DNA of 64,000 bases from contig OY757916.1 in the NCBI GenBank assembly GCA_963585895.1, forward strand, positions 17,973,129-18,037,128, written 5' to 3'. This document shows, one piece after another, positions 32,835 through 43,599 of this stretch. Source of the stretch: Sepioteuthis lessoniana (Eukaryota; Mollusca; Cephalopoda; Myopsida; Loliginidae). A program made the position numbers and the translations under genes. The notes under the pieces are model-generated. The model was not told the origin of the DNA and did not search any database. It worked only from the letters and a program-made list of their open reading frames with translations. How positions within the stretch are numbered: the first letter of the stretch is position 1; each line of letters opens with the position of its first letter.

Positions 32835-33605
32835 TTTGGTTGGGTTTTATGGCATATCAACCGTTGTAAGTTATCTAATGCCGAATCCTCTTTATACATA
32901 TATATCAAATATATCTGATTTGGTTTTGTTAGATTTTATGGCATATCAACCGTTGTAAGCTATTTAATGTCGAATCCTTTTTATACATATGTATAATTTC
33001 TAAACACATATATGATTTCTAAACACATTTTGTTGATAACATTTTTAAACATGTCTAAGTACATTTCTTGCACACAGTTAAATGGTTTCACTTATTTCAA
33101 ACTAAAACGAAGAATTTTATTTACTATTAATTATTTGTTTGCACACAGTTGAATGTATTCAAGTATTGATATTTAACACTAACAGTTCAATTAAGCCTCA
33201 GTCATCTGCCTAAAAGTTTTAGAGTGGAAGGGATCAAACAGTTCTATTCCAAACAATTCAGTTTAACATGTCATTTATTTACACTCAGTTTAAATGTCAA
33301 ACATTTCTATTTGACCTATAGATAGGACCCTATCAGGTGCTACCACTCTGAGCCAGAGTGGACCTGGGCGCGATGGCAATGCAGGGGTACTCTGCATTCC
33401 CAAAGCTTTAGGATTACTGAAGCTTCACCATCAGATTGTTTAATGTCATATCCAGGACACTCATTGTGAGAGTCTTACCCCTCTGCAAAGATGCAATCTG
33501 TGTATTCTACAGTCTCAGCCGACTGGGTAATCGCTTGTGGGGTCTTACTCCTCTGTAGAGATGCAGTCGTTGTATTCTACAGTTTCACCTGACTGTGCCA
33601 TGTTG
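32835..33605 (-). repeat. Repeat E, long reverse copy with doubled tail
   Basis: The hairpin tail occurs twice (32850-32890 and 32940-32978). Then come AT-rich units, the CCACTCTGAGCCAGAGTGG hairpin (33344-33362), a CATCAGATTGTTTA block and two copies of the TCTTACTCC/CTGCAGAGATGCAG-type end. The region 33606-34108 has no supported feature. Confidence 0.7.
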
Positions 33606-34112
33606 TTTAGGGAAAGTTCCAAAGAAAAATATAGTTGAAGTAACTGTGAGGACATTTTCGAAAAAAAATTGATCTGTAGCAAATCAAAAATGCAAGTCGA
33701 TGCCCTCTCTTAAAATAATGCCTTCTCTTTACTTGCACAGAAACTACAACATAATACAGGATAGAGAATGTTTTCAGCTATTTTTCAGTATAGTCACTAC
33801 CATTGACCAACAGTAAACAAGAGCCTGCAAATATGTGCACTACTGATGCCAATCCAATTTTCAACTGCGATGATGTCGGTTTTGTTGTCAGGAAAATGTT
33901 GTCAGTGTAGTTCATCTTTATTCAACCAAAGTCTCACCTCTTTCTTTGTAGGTTAACAGCTGTGCTAAATCGATTTGTCGATCACGTCGTTATCTAAAAT
34001 ATCAAGTAAGGATACTTTGTACAGTTGGCCGCTCTAGGCTCTTGTTTGTTATATAACATATTGAAACGTCGTGGATAGTATCTGTTTCTAGTGCAAAAAT
34101 AAGGCTGGGCCA

Positions 34113-34599
34113 TGTTAGGGATCAGAAATAAAGACACAAGAGAAGAATTTGGTTAAGCAAATATATATTAACTAAGAATAATAGTACAACACATACAAAT
34201 GAGAGGGTTGCCAGCGAGACTGTTTCGGTCCGACTGCCAAGGCTGTCTGCTTGAATATTGCCTTCTACCTAAGAGCAATACCAGCGGCTATTTATAATCG
34301 GGAGAGTTCATGCATGCGTGGGTAAAGTACTATAACAAATAAGGGAAACAAAAAGTAAAAAAAAAGGTTTAACGAAAATATTAATTTCGATTGGTTAATA
34401 AGGACACGTATGAAAATCCAGACGACTGAAATTTCAGTTGGATTTCAAGTGTTGAATTCGAAATATCGAAGATAACACACTAATTCTAGGAGAGATAAAG
34501 GTAACCTGTTTGAAAACGGGTTTTAGATCTTTCTGGGTCACGCTAGCAAAGAAAAAACGAAAACACCACTATTATGGGGGTCAATCTAATTGATTAACA
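34113..34599 (-). mobile_element. Candidate solo LTR, single copy
   Basis: The ends are TGTTAGGGATC and GATTAACA on the plus strand, so the reverse strand runs TGTTAATC...CCTAACA, an inverted TGTTA/TAACA. The minus strand has a TATA box (ATTATAAATAGCC near 34303) and a CTTTATTTCTGATCCC 3' end. No duplicated target is visible and no second copy is in the window. Confidence 0.45.
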
Positions 34600-35210
34600 T
34601 CTGAATACTTTGGGAAGTTCTAAAAACAAAAATATGAGTTAGTCAGCTTTCTTCCAGCCTGCCGGAAAAAAAACACAAAAAACACACTCAACAATTCAAA
34701 ACGCTGTCACTACTTCTAAGATACATTACCCATCGCCTAACTATGCTCACTTTTATTGCTTGGTTTACGTAACCGTTCAGAAAGTATCGAAGAATATTGG
34801 TAGTGTAATTTTTTCCACATACCGGACCATCGGTCTGCTATTCTTTGTAACGTTAAAAGAATCAGGGTTCATAGATAGGAATGTCCAACCTCTATAGCCA
34901 TATCATCATCATTCGCCTTTAACGTAGTTAAACCACATAATTAAATAGAAAGTATTACTTTTGAAGGTCTTAAGTGCGTGGCATGGAGGCTCTTGTTCCT
35001 AACTTGGAAATATGTATAGTCAGTGGTATTGAGTATATGGAAAAAATGTTTTATAACAGAAAACTCGCTCTACACAACTATGTTATTGTGCTCTTAGTAT
35101 ATATTGTAGTTTCCGTAGAAAGAGACACGAGATATTTCTTCCGGTACATCATTCATATTTTCAGCCTTTTCACTAGTAAGTTAACTGTTAGCTCGTCATG
35201 CTTTTACTAG

Positions 35211-35215
<5 letters not shown>

Positions 35216-35244
<29 letters not shown>

Positions 35245-35575
35245 GTCGCGCCGCCAGCACGGATATCCCTGACCCTCTCTCGCCACTTCTCCCTATCATT
35301 CATCGCCTCCGGCAGGTCTTCAGGGTTACATCCTGTGTCCTCACATAGTTACTGTATGTAAGTTCGTGCTGGTCGTCCTGCTTTTGCACATCCATATGTG
35401 GGGGTCCACAGGAGTACATCGCTTATGAGCTCGTCCTTGCTTCTCCAGCAGTGTCCCACGTGTCTGGTTCGTCTAACTTGTATAGTTTTCCTGATGGGGG
35501 ACAAGTGTCCGTATAGTTGGTGTCTCGTGGGGTGTTGTCGCCAGGACTTGTTCAATACTGCTCTCAACAATATAA
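35216..35575 (-). pseudogene. RTE-like LINE 3' end, truncated
   Basis: A minus frame of 73 codons starts MLRAVLNKSWRQHPTRHQLY and runs through RRTRHVGHCWRSKDELISDV to GRPARTYIQ, with a stop where other copies continue. The 3' tail is (ATC)n on the plus strand (35216-35243). The region 34600-35215 has nothing else I can support. Confidence 0.85.
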
Positions 35576-36022
35576 TAATATAATTAGTCCTGCGGCGTTT
35601 GCTTTGCTCAGATCTTGAGAAGAGATAAGACTTGTAGGAAGATAAGTCGTGGCTCCATCACCGCCATAATTCACCTGCTCACAATACTCTGAGTATCCGG
35701 TAGTTTTTGTACAAGGACAAACTCCCAATACACCGAAAATTGATCCCTGATACTTTTTTCTTTCCCCAAAACTAAAGGCGATCGCTAAGTGAAGCCCTTT
35801 TAAGATGAGAAGATCATTAAAAGATCGTTACGACATAAGTGAGAGATTCCTGAAGAATCCTTCTTGGAGTGCATAGAAGCGCTATAGAGAAGAATGAGGA
35901 AGTTAATTAGACTCAAGATAGATTAATTTGAAAAGAAAATCATGTGATCTGTTCTTTGAAATTGAGATAAATTGTTTATAACACCAGACCCCTTACTTTT
36001 CAGACACAATTCGTACAAACTA

Positions 36023-36905
36023 GGATCAGTTGATAAGTTTCTAGACTTTTTTCGTATGAGCACTTTTATTGATAGTACACACATGAGACTCTAGTCCCCT
36101 TCGAAGTAATCTCCTCCGGTTGCAATGCACTTGTGCCGATCCAATAACTTCTGTGAAGCCCCATAGAAGTCCTCTTGTATCAGCGTGTCAATGACCTTCG
36201 TCACAGTCTCTTTCATCTACTCAATTGTCTCATAACGACAGCCTCTGAGCTTAGGGAATAACCAAAAGTCACAGAGAGCAAGGTCTCGACTATAGGGAAG
36301 GTGACGAACTGTCTTGATGCCCATCTTGGTCAAATATGGAGTTGTGGACAGGTGTATTGTCTTGGTGGAAATGCTACTGGCCCGATTGGAAGAGTGCTGG
36401 CCTCTTGCGACGGAATCTCTTGCTGAACTCCTTTAAAACCTCAACATAGTAACCCTAACCATAACCCTTTGGCCAATCAATTCTAATGTATTGACTTCCT
36501 TACTCCTCCCACACCTCTCATCATCCCTCACAGACTCCCTGCCTTCTTTGAATCTCTTATGACACTCAAAAACTGATGCTTGATTCGTTCAAGATGGTTG
36601 AAAAGCTGTCTGAAGGATTCCATACGTTTCTGTGGCATTTTTTCCAAGTTTAAAACAGAATTTTATTGCATATCGTTCTTCCTCACGTCCAGATTGCATT
36701 TTTGAAATTCACCTGCTGTGACAATCAGGCTTTAGTAGGGTGTATTCCAATTGCTGCTGCAGCTGTTCATTTGAAGCTGAAATCATAAAAATTGGTTTGT
36801 CATCTCATAAGATGTATAGCAATAACATAGTGAATTTTCAAGTGTCTACGACAATTTCAAATGCCAGTACAAAATATCTGGAAACTTATTGAGTGCACCA
36901 TGAAT
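36023..36905 (-). pseudogene. mariner transposon with deleted centre
   Basis: Imperfect terminal inverted repeats: TTGATAAGTTTCTAGA (36030-36045) and its partner TCTGGAAACTTATTGAG (36878-36894). The minus strand reads MQSGREEERYAIKFCFKLGK (HTH start, near 36700), then a jump to YYVEVLKEFSKRFRRKRPAL, FHQDNTPVHNS (second D), YSPDLAPCDFWLFPKLRG (third D, DD34D mariner type) and HKCIATGGDYFEGD. About 120 residues carrying the first catalytic D are missing, and stops and shifts occur elsewhere. Confidence 0.85.
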
Positions 36906-37579
36906 ATAGGTAGGACTTTTCGCTTAAACATGTTTGAATAAATAAGATGGACACTTCGTTTCTACCTATTTTGTAGGTGATCCGTTTAACTATTCCTATA
37001 AATCGCTTGACATCTGAATGGTATGAATTCAAAGAGACGGGTAATTTCGGCCCTAGTTAGAGTCATCTTCGGAAGAACAATCTTAGAAATGACAAAAACA
37101 ATGACAAGTCACATGCATTTATATATAGAGTAGGAGGAAGAAGAAGTGGGAGAAGAATATACAGAACAAAAGTATTTTACTGGAGGTATGAGGAAGAATT
37201 AGCATGAAAAGTGTTAAAGACATTTTAGAATGTGGCTTCTACATTCTTGCTTAAGGAAGGTGTGTTAATCTATTTACATGGAGCCACAATAATTTGGCGG
37301 TTTTGTTCTTTTCTTGGTGTAATATCGACGTTTCAAATAGTTTTTTTTTTCTATATTTGAAGGAGAGGCAAGAATGTGTTTGGGAGAATTGAGAGATGGA
37401 ACTGGTGTGAGATCGGTGAAGTGTTAAAAATCTCGTGAGAAAGGTTGTAGTCCGGCCGATGTTGGTACTTACTTTTTCGGAGAAGTATTCTCCCAGTAGA
37501 CATTTAAAATAGTACTCTACATTGGTAGTACTGAGGTGACTAGTCAAGGGAGAAAAGTTATCATTAATGACGAGGTTAG

Positions 37580-38151
37580 GATTATATAATTAAGGTATGA
37601 TTTTTTTATATTAATCATTTTTCCTGTATTATATTTTATCATTCAGTTTGGTTGGGCTTTGAACTATTCGGGTTAAGAGTTCAGGTGCATAGTCATTGGG
37701 TGCAGTTTTACGCTCGCGTGCAAAGGATATGACAATCATCATTGTCATAATAAACCCCCAGACAGGAAATGAGGGTTGAGTGTGGATGACGTCATGCCCG
37801 GAAGAGATGGTCCTGAGAATTTGAGGATTTTGAAAAAGAGTCAGTTGAGATTGGACCATGGAGACAGAGAGTCGAGTTTTCTACCGTTGCGGCAGTGGTT
37901 AAGATTATCGGAGCTCTACCGACAGAGATCTTAAACATCACAAGATGCGCCGCGCGTTGACATGGGGTCAGATTGTATGATTAGCATTGTAAGAATTGTG
38001 TCTCTCTCCTCATGTCGAAGAATCGAAGTCAGAAATTAATGAGCCGTTCGTATCGGAAACGACATTGTCCGCCGGTGTTTTGTATTTGCGTATGTATATG
38101 TACTGTTGTGATTGATATAATTGTTGTTATGGCTATATGTAGTATACAACA
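37580..38151 (+). mobile_element. Solo LTR, family B, with 4-bp target duplication
   Basis: Homologous to 1868-2593 from TATATAATTAAGG to ATACAACA. TTAG flanks it (37576-37579 and 38152-38155). It contains GATGACGTCATGCCCGGAAG (37786-37805). The first two bases read GA instead of TG, so either the terminus has mutated or the boundary is off by a base or two. Confidence 0.75.
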
Positions 38152-38315
38152 TTAGTTGTATTGAATTTGGGTTAATATATCATCAGTTTTATTTTATTGA
38201 TAGAGTTAGTCAAGGAGGTGTTATTACGTATTTACTTTTTAGATTTATTTCGTCGATTTTTTTTGTTTTTTTGCATGTGCTTCTGGTAACGAAAGATAGT
38301 TTCATGTGTTTAGGG

Positions 38316-38317
<2 letters not shown>

Positions 38318-38364
<47 letters not shown>
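38318..38364. repeat. (AT)n microsatellite
   Basis: About 46 bp. Further tracts follow: (GT)n at 38589-38634 and interrupted (GA)n at 38923-38968. The 38370-39260 interval holds no gene I can support. Confidence 0.95.
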
Positions 38365-38367
<3 letters not shown>

Positions 38368-38579
38368 GTCTTCACCCATAAATGATGAGCAAACACTTCA
38401 CTCCGCTTCTATCCCCTCCCACCCTTCTTTCCTGTGTCTATTCTGAATTATTTTATCCATAAAATCTAAAGAAGTTATGTTAGTTTTTTTTTGGTATTTT
38501 TTATTTATATCGAAAACCCTAACAGGATGGAAATAAATTTATGATCCTAATGTGACCGGTTTTTGTTTATTCTTAAAGA

Positions 38580-38588
<9 letters not shown>

Positions 38589-38634
<46 letters not shown>
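38589..38634. repeat. (GT)n microsatellite
   Basis: About 46 bp of GT preceded by (AT)n 38581-38588. Confidence 0.95.
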
Positions 38635-38639
<5 letters not shown>

Positions 38640-38922
38640 GTTTTGATTTAGATACGACAGGAAAAGAAAGAAGACAGTTTTCAAACTGAGATTTCTAGCT
38701 GAAAACGTTCTCTATTCTACAGTGTTATCGCGTTTCCTGTGCCTGTCAGATTTTCCGTGGAAATGAATAAGAGGCTTTAATTTCGTTGGTCCCGTGTTTA
38801 ATTTTCAAATAGAGATATCGGAAGACAGAATAGTGGCTGTTTGATGGCAGTTAATTGGAATAATTGAAAAGAGAGGAACGTCTAATGGTCATTTGATGCC
38901 TTCCCATAAAACTGAATGGAAA

Positions 38923-38968
38923 AAGAGAGAGAGAGAGAGAGAGAGTGAGAGAGAGAGAGAGAGAGAGT
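38923..38968. repeat. (GA)n microsatellite
   Basis: Two GA runs separated by GT. Confidence 0.93.
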
Positions 38969-39264
38969 GATCTCCCCTATTTGATGTCTTTTAATTAGGA
39001 GGAATGAATTAAAGGAACATTATATTCAATGATCATTTGATGAATATTCACTCGGATTAATGCTATTCGTGGCCAGTAGAGTTTGTCTCCACCTTTAAAC
39101 GAGGCATGCAAAATAGCATGGAGGCCTGATTTGTTGAGATCGGATTACAAGGAAGCACATCCTCAATAGCCAAAAGAGGTAGGCCTGAACGCACGACCTG
39201 ACATTTGTATCAAAAGCTGTGGAACTAACTAAAACTGGTGGTTACTATCAATATTTATTGGATA

Positions 39265-39555
39265 TGTATTTATTCAATCCCTCCGCCACGAGAAGGATGT
39301 AACACAATGTTAAATACTAAGCGGAGTAAAGCTAGTTTCGAATTCAGAGGTTTCCTTCTCCTAGACTGGTTGCCTAACCAAGGTTAAAGAAACAAATATT
39401 TTTATATTTATTCATAGCTGTCAGGGAAACATGGATTCATGTCTTTCTTAAGTGCATTAAAGGAAGGTGAAACGCAAACTGCCTCGTCCAGAAATAAACT
39501 CCAATTGACGAATCCATTTCTTACGACGATAATTGTTGCGCTAACTTTGCTTCCA
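39265..39555 (-). mobile_element. SINE-1, degraded
   Basis: Reverse SINE-1 landmarks: CAATCCCTCCGCC, AGAGGTTTCCTTCTCCTAGA, GTTGCCTAACCAAGG and GACGATAATTGTTGCG. It is followed by a partial Repeat E (39595-39800, GGAGAGGGTTAAGAC and TTTGATTTGGAGTGG). Confidence 0.7.
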
Positions 39556-40079
39556 GTATTTATGGTGTGAGATTCCCTTTAAAATCAAAACAATCTGTAT
39601 AAAAGCCCGATCGGGAGGGTTTAGAAAACGCTGACTGTAAGCCCTGGAGAGGGTTAAGACTTCCCACTAAAAAGGGGAATGATACTTACGTGCATCTACT
39701 AGTGAAGTTCCAATTCTGTAGAACTGGGGAGTATAAAGTAACCTTTCATTTTCATTATTCCCAGGTCGACTTTGATTTGGAGTGGTTTTACTTCTAGGGT
39801 AGCTTCTATGAACTGATTAATTTTGGGCAATGGTTTATTCTTAATCGATAGAATTGTATGAAAAAAACTCTTAAGAAACAACTACATAAAAATGTAAATC
39901 TGAACGCGATTCTCTAACCTCTAAGCATAAACTGACATTAGACAGGTTGACATTCGGTTAAAATAAATCAAGCAATGAACAATATGATTGATTTGATGTT
40001 TCTTGCACAAAGGATACATGTTTTACAGAATGTGTTCAAAATGACCGCCATTGCACTTGTCTCACTAATAAGACGGCAA

Positions 40080-40430
40080 TTATACAAGAATGCTGCGAGC
40101 AATATTGAACAAATCCTGGCGACAACACCCCACAAGGCAACAACTATACGGCCACCTGCATCCCATCACGAAAACTATCCAAGTTAGACGAACCAGACAT
40201 GCAGGACATTGCTGGAGGAGCAGGGATGAGATCATTAGTGATGTACTCCAATGGACCCCCATATGTGGCCAAGCAAAAGCAGGACGACCAGCTCGAACAT
40301 ACATACAGCAGCTATGTGATGATACGGGATGTAGCCCTGAGGACCTGCGAGAGGCGATGAACGATAGGGAGAAGTGGCGAGGGAGGGTCAGGGATGCCCT
40401 TGCTGGCGGCACGACATGATGATGATGATG
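40080..40430 (+). pseudogene. RTE-like LINE C-terminus, longest intact 3' end
   Basis: A clean frame of 109 codons from 40090 reads MLRAILNKSWRQHPTRQQLY, HAGHCWRSRDEIISDVLQWT, GRPARTYIQQLCDDTGCSPE and a natural stop, then (ATG)n. It shows the true C-terminus lost from the 9267 copy. It is 5' truncated at the NYTRMLRA position, so it has no catalytic core. Confidence 0.88.
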
Positions 40431-40454
40431 CAACTGTTTTGAGACACCCTGTAC

Positions 40455-40600
40455 TATTAAACCATATCTTAGAGGATAAGGAGGTTCATACCTTTCCAGT
40501 ATTAGCCCGAAAGAGAACGTAAAAACGCGACTGGAGTTCGAACTAAATTACAACTAAATCGTGATCCAGCACGTTAACCACAACGCAACAGGGACTTCTA
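40455..40600 (-). repeat. SINE-2 head fragment
   Basis: The reverse strand carries CCTGTTGCGTTGTGGTTAACG as A-box region and a B-box-like GTTCGAACTCC. A separate reversed hairpin tail lies at 40702-40742. Confidence 0.55.
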
Positions 40601-40898
40601 CCCTCTACGAAAGTAAAAACTATTTATTTCCATAGAAAATGCACTCACACTCACAGATTGCATAATGCAGTAAACAACTTGCGTTGTTAGGTGGTCGGTG
40701 TTTAATGGCATATCACCACTTGTGGGCTGTTTAATATCAAATCCTTTTTCATATACATAATTAGTAAAACAATACTTTGTTGGTGAATATTTTCGTTTTA
40801 AACAAATTGTTAGAGTACGAGACAAAGGTGAATGGATAAATTTTACTTTACAGGCATATTCTTTGTAGATGGTCTTGTTTCGTAGATATATCATATGT

Positions 40899-41190
40899 TT
40901 TTATCCTATTTACCAACCCCTTCGCTCGGGCAGCATATGACATAAGGTCAATTTTTAAGCGGAGTTTAACAGGTTTGAATTCAGACTTTTCCTTCTCCTA
41001 GGCTAGTCGCCTCACCACGGCTGAAGAACATAGTCTGCCCTACTATTTACCCATAGCTGGAGGGAGAATAATTGGATTCATACCTTTCCCAAGGGTATTA
41101 GTGCTATGTGAAATGTAATCAGGCTCGTCCAGGATTTGAACTCGTGTCGTCGTGTCCACATCCTGCGACAATAACCATTATGCCACGTAT
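40899..41190 (-). mobile_element. SINE-1, full length
   Basis: From TATTTACCAACCCCTTCGC to the tRNA head at 41130-41190 (reverse GAGTTCAAATCCTGG). Target duplications are not obvious. The 41200-41620 interval is T-rich without a supported feature. Confidence 0.8.
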
Positions 41191-41639
41191 CTGCAAGATA
41201 GAGGTTTGCAATTATGTTATAAGTATCAATATCAATACGTTCTACACTTAGGGAGATATTTAAGGTTTTGGTTATTTCTTGGGATTTGAATCGTTTTGGC
41301 CTGTTGGTGCAATCTTGTTTGATCTTAAGTTTCTCATTATTTTTTAAAAAGTAATTTTGTCCTTGAATTTGAGGGTCCTCTAGATTGAGAGGATGAAAGT
41401 TCTGATATTATTCGTCGGTTTTATTCAGTTCTTGGTTGGGTATGACTTTTTTTTTAGGGGAGATTGGGGAACAGAACCTGTGTTGTTATAATATTCGTTG
41501 ATGTTTGTCTTGATATTTAATGTTTATTTGGAAAGTGTTTAACTGTGTTATAATAGATACAAATCTGAAAGTCTTTTTAATTTTGAATGTTTAGTGGTTT
41601 ATAATTTATCAACTCTTCTATGTTATATATATATATATA

Positions 41640-41731
41640 TATATATATGAAGGTAACAGAAAAAAAAATCCAACTTGGTGAATATATTATGATTTAAAGT
41701 CGACGTTAACGTTTCGGTTTCATCAGGACTT
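41640..41731 (-). repeat. Hammerhead-bearing repeat, 3' part
   Basis: The minus strand reads from the hammerhead core into CATAATATATTCACC, AAGTTGGAT and CTGTTACCTTCAT, then (AT)n. The same 3' part recurs in both orientations at 42006-42145. Confidence 0.7.
41697..41731 (-). ncRNA. Hammerhead-like ribozyme lacking stem II
   Basis: Minus strand: stem I AAGTC (41727-41731) pairs with GACTT (41697-41701); core CTGATGA (41720-41726); only AACC (41716-41719) stands where stem II should be; GAAA (41712-41715); the palindrome CGTTAACG (41704-41711) as stem III; then TC, giving a GTC triplet. All core bases are present, but stem II is reduced to four bases. Activity is uncertain. Confidence 0.6.
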
Positions 41732-41990
41732 GGATATCAAAATAGTTCACATAGCGATGGATGCTTGCTGAGATGACAGGAGCAAATGAGAAATAAGTCA
41801 TAAGAACGTGTCTGGCACGTGGAAAAATATTTGAAAATGTTGGATTTTCTAAAGAAACGAGACAAAACCCCCTGTTTATCGAGAAATACACAACAACAAG
41901 TAAGTTTTCATATTTATAGATCGTTTGGAATCATCCATGTTAAATGTTACGTAAGATTGTATTTGGTATTTGTTTTTCCGAAAAGACAGC

Positions 41991-42144
41991 ATGAAAGTAA
42001 ATATGGATAAAACCTGACAGTATGAAGGTAGCAGAAAAAACTTTTTAAAAAAAAGACCTTACATCATAATATATTCACCTATTTGGATTATGTTTTTTTT
42101 CTGCTACCTTCATACTGTCAGATTTTATCCATATTTACTTTCAT
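41991..42144. repeat. 50-bp inverted repeat, 54-bp spacer
   Basis: The arm 41991-42040 (ATGAAAGTAAATATGG...GCAGAAAAAA) is the reverse complement of 42095-42144 with a single mismatch. The spacer 42041-42094 contains part of the hammerhead repeat's 3' sequence. An RNA or single strand would fold into a long hairpin. Confidence 0.9.
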
Positions 42145-42164
42145 ATATATATATATATTGTCAT

Positions 42165-42207
42165 CCACAGACAGACTGTTTCGTTCTATTAGAACTCTTC
42201 AGTGTGG
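42165..42207 (-). ncRNA. Hammerhead ribozyme, type I
   Basis: Minus strand: stem I CCACA (42203-42207) and TGTGG (42165-42169); core CTGAAGA (42196-42202); stem II GTTCT/AGAAC with an AAT loop (42183-42195, perfect); GAAA (42179-42182); stem III CAG/CTG with one T between (42172-42178); triplet GTC ending at 42170. Differences in stem II from the copy at 26228 keep pairing, which is covariation-like support. Confidence 0.9.
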
Positions 42208-42310
42208 CTAGACCCGCAGGTCGCTCGAAGCCGGGATCGAAACCCGTCTAACTTTATGATAGATTAAGGTTTCAGACCACACGGCTACAAGCGGACAACG
42301 TTGGCTAATG
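42165..42310 (-). mobile_element. tRNA-headed SINE with hammerhead 3' domain
   Basis: The minus strand gives GTAGCCGTGTGGTCTG (A-box region), GGTTTCGATCCCG (B box, near 42230-42243), then TAGCCACACTGA leading into the hammerhead and (AT)n. It matches 26130-26275 segment by segment. Confidence 0.72.
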
Positions 42311-42457
42311 GAATTTTAAGGTATTTTATTTTTAGCAACAGCAGCAGCAGCCTTTGTTATACATTTTTTTAATACCCTATCGGCTACGGTTGTCACTATC
42401 TTACTTGGTGTTTTTGTGGCCGACCAAATGCGGTGTAATTTGGAGAGTGCTCAATAT

Positions 42458-42703
42458 CTTAATACAGTATATTTACCATATACCTTATTCCATACACACC
42501 ACCATAGATTACAAGAACAAAAACACGTAATATAACATAAACACAATATAGATAGCTCATACAAATTATCATTGTGACGTCTTAATGCAGTATATTTACC
42601 ACATTCCTTAGGCACATACCACTATGGATTGCAATAACGTATACGTAATATAACATTAACACAACATTGATAGCTAATACAAATTTCTATTGCAATTTAA
42701 CAC
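42458..42703. repeat. Two-copy 123-bp tandem repeat
   Basis: CTTAATACAGTATATTTACC (42458) recurs as CTTAATGCAGTATATTTACC (42581). Both are followed by similar ACACA...GATAGCT blocks. Confidence 0.8.
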
Positions 42704-42967
42704 AGAACATATTCCAGCATATAAATACGAGTATTGTATATTACAATATAACATATCTTTTACCCCATGATATTCCCAACTAATCTATTAGTCCTAGATC
42801 TATCATAATTACACGTCAAATTTCTTCATAATTCAATGATGATGATACTTTGTTCCTTAGTTAATTTTTTTTCCCCAGAACTCCTGTCTGTACTACGACA
42901 TCCACTTTAAATCGCTACACTTAGATTTAGGAGACAATCCCAATTCCGCCGTGAGACGCAAGTATCA

Positions 42968-42968
<1 letters not shown>

Positions 42969-43014
<46 letters not shown>
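42969..43014. repeat. (AC)n microsatellite
   Basis: About 45 bp of AC. Confidence 0.95.
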
Positions 43015-43017
<3 letters not shown>

Positions 43018-43154
43018 GACTACACAATAACACGCAAATATAATCAACAGACGTGCACACACACACACGCACTCACACTTTAAGTTTTATTCTCAATCTC
43101 AACGTAAACATTATTTTGACATTATTTTTCGATTTCTTTAATATCTTCCTTTCT

Positions 43155-43200
43155 CTACCTGATGATTGTCGTAATAAGACAGCATGAAACCTGTGGTCGC
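43155..43200 (+). repeat. Hammerhead-like core, degenerate
   Basis: CTGATGATTGTCGTAATAAG, then CATGAAACCTGTGGTC. CC/GG may form stem III around TGT before the GTC triplet. Stem I does not pair. An (AT)n run follows at 43218-43258, as with other members. Confidence 0.38.
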
Positions 43201-43217
43201 AAATAAGCATCTATGGG

Positions 43218-43263
<46 letters not shown>

Positions 43264-43303
43264 GTACGTGAACAATTGGTGGTTGAGTTTATTTTTAAAC
43301 GAT

Positions 43304-43393
43304 TTGTCGAGCTCATTTCTTTGCAAATAGTAAAAGGGTTTCAAGTATTTGTCGAGCTCATTTCTTTGCAAATAGTAAAAGGGTTTCAAGTAT
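43304..43393. repeat. Perfect 45-bp tandem duplication
   Basis: GTCGAGCTCATTTCTTTGC...GGGTTTCAAGTATT occurs twice, starting at 43306 and 43351, without mismatch. It belongs to the AT-rich part of Repeat E (43290-43780, reverse). Confidence 0.93.
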
Positions 43394-43599
43394 TCCTATC
43401 TAACATTAACAATTCTATTTAATATTAATCCTTTGTTTACACATTTTAATGATTTCAAGTGTTGATATTTTACATTAACAATTCTATTTATCGAGTATTC
43501 CAATGTAATAGGAATACCCGATAAATAGAATATAATGTAATTTGCACACAGCTGTAAAATTTCAAGTAACTAATGATAATAATCCTTTGTAAAAGATTG

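Noticed and set aside
33606..34080. Possible transposase remnant around 33900
   Set aside because: Minus-strand frames vaguely resemble mariner linker sequence, but no motif can be fixed.
37025..37090. Possible hammerhead (CCGAAGATGACTC...GGCCGAAAT, minus strand)
   Set aside because: The invariant CTGA is CCGA, stem II is weak and no NUH triplet with a pairing stem I follows.
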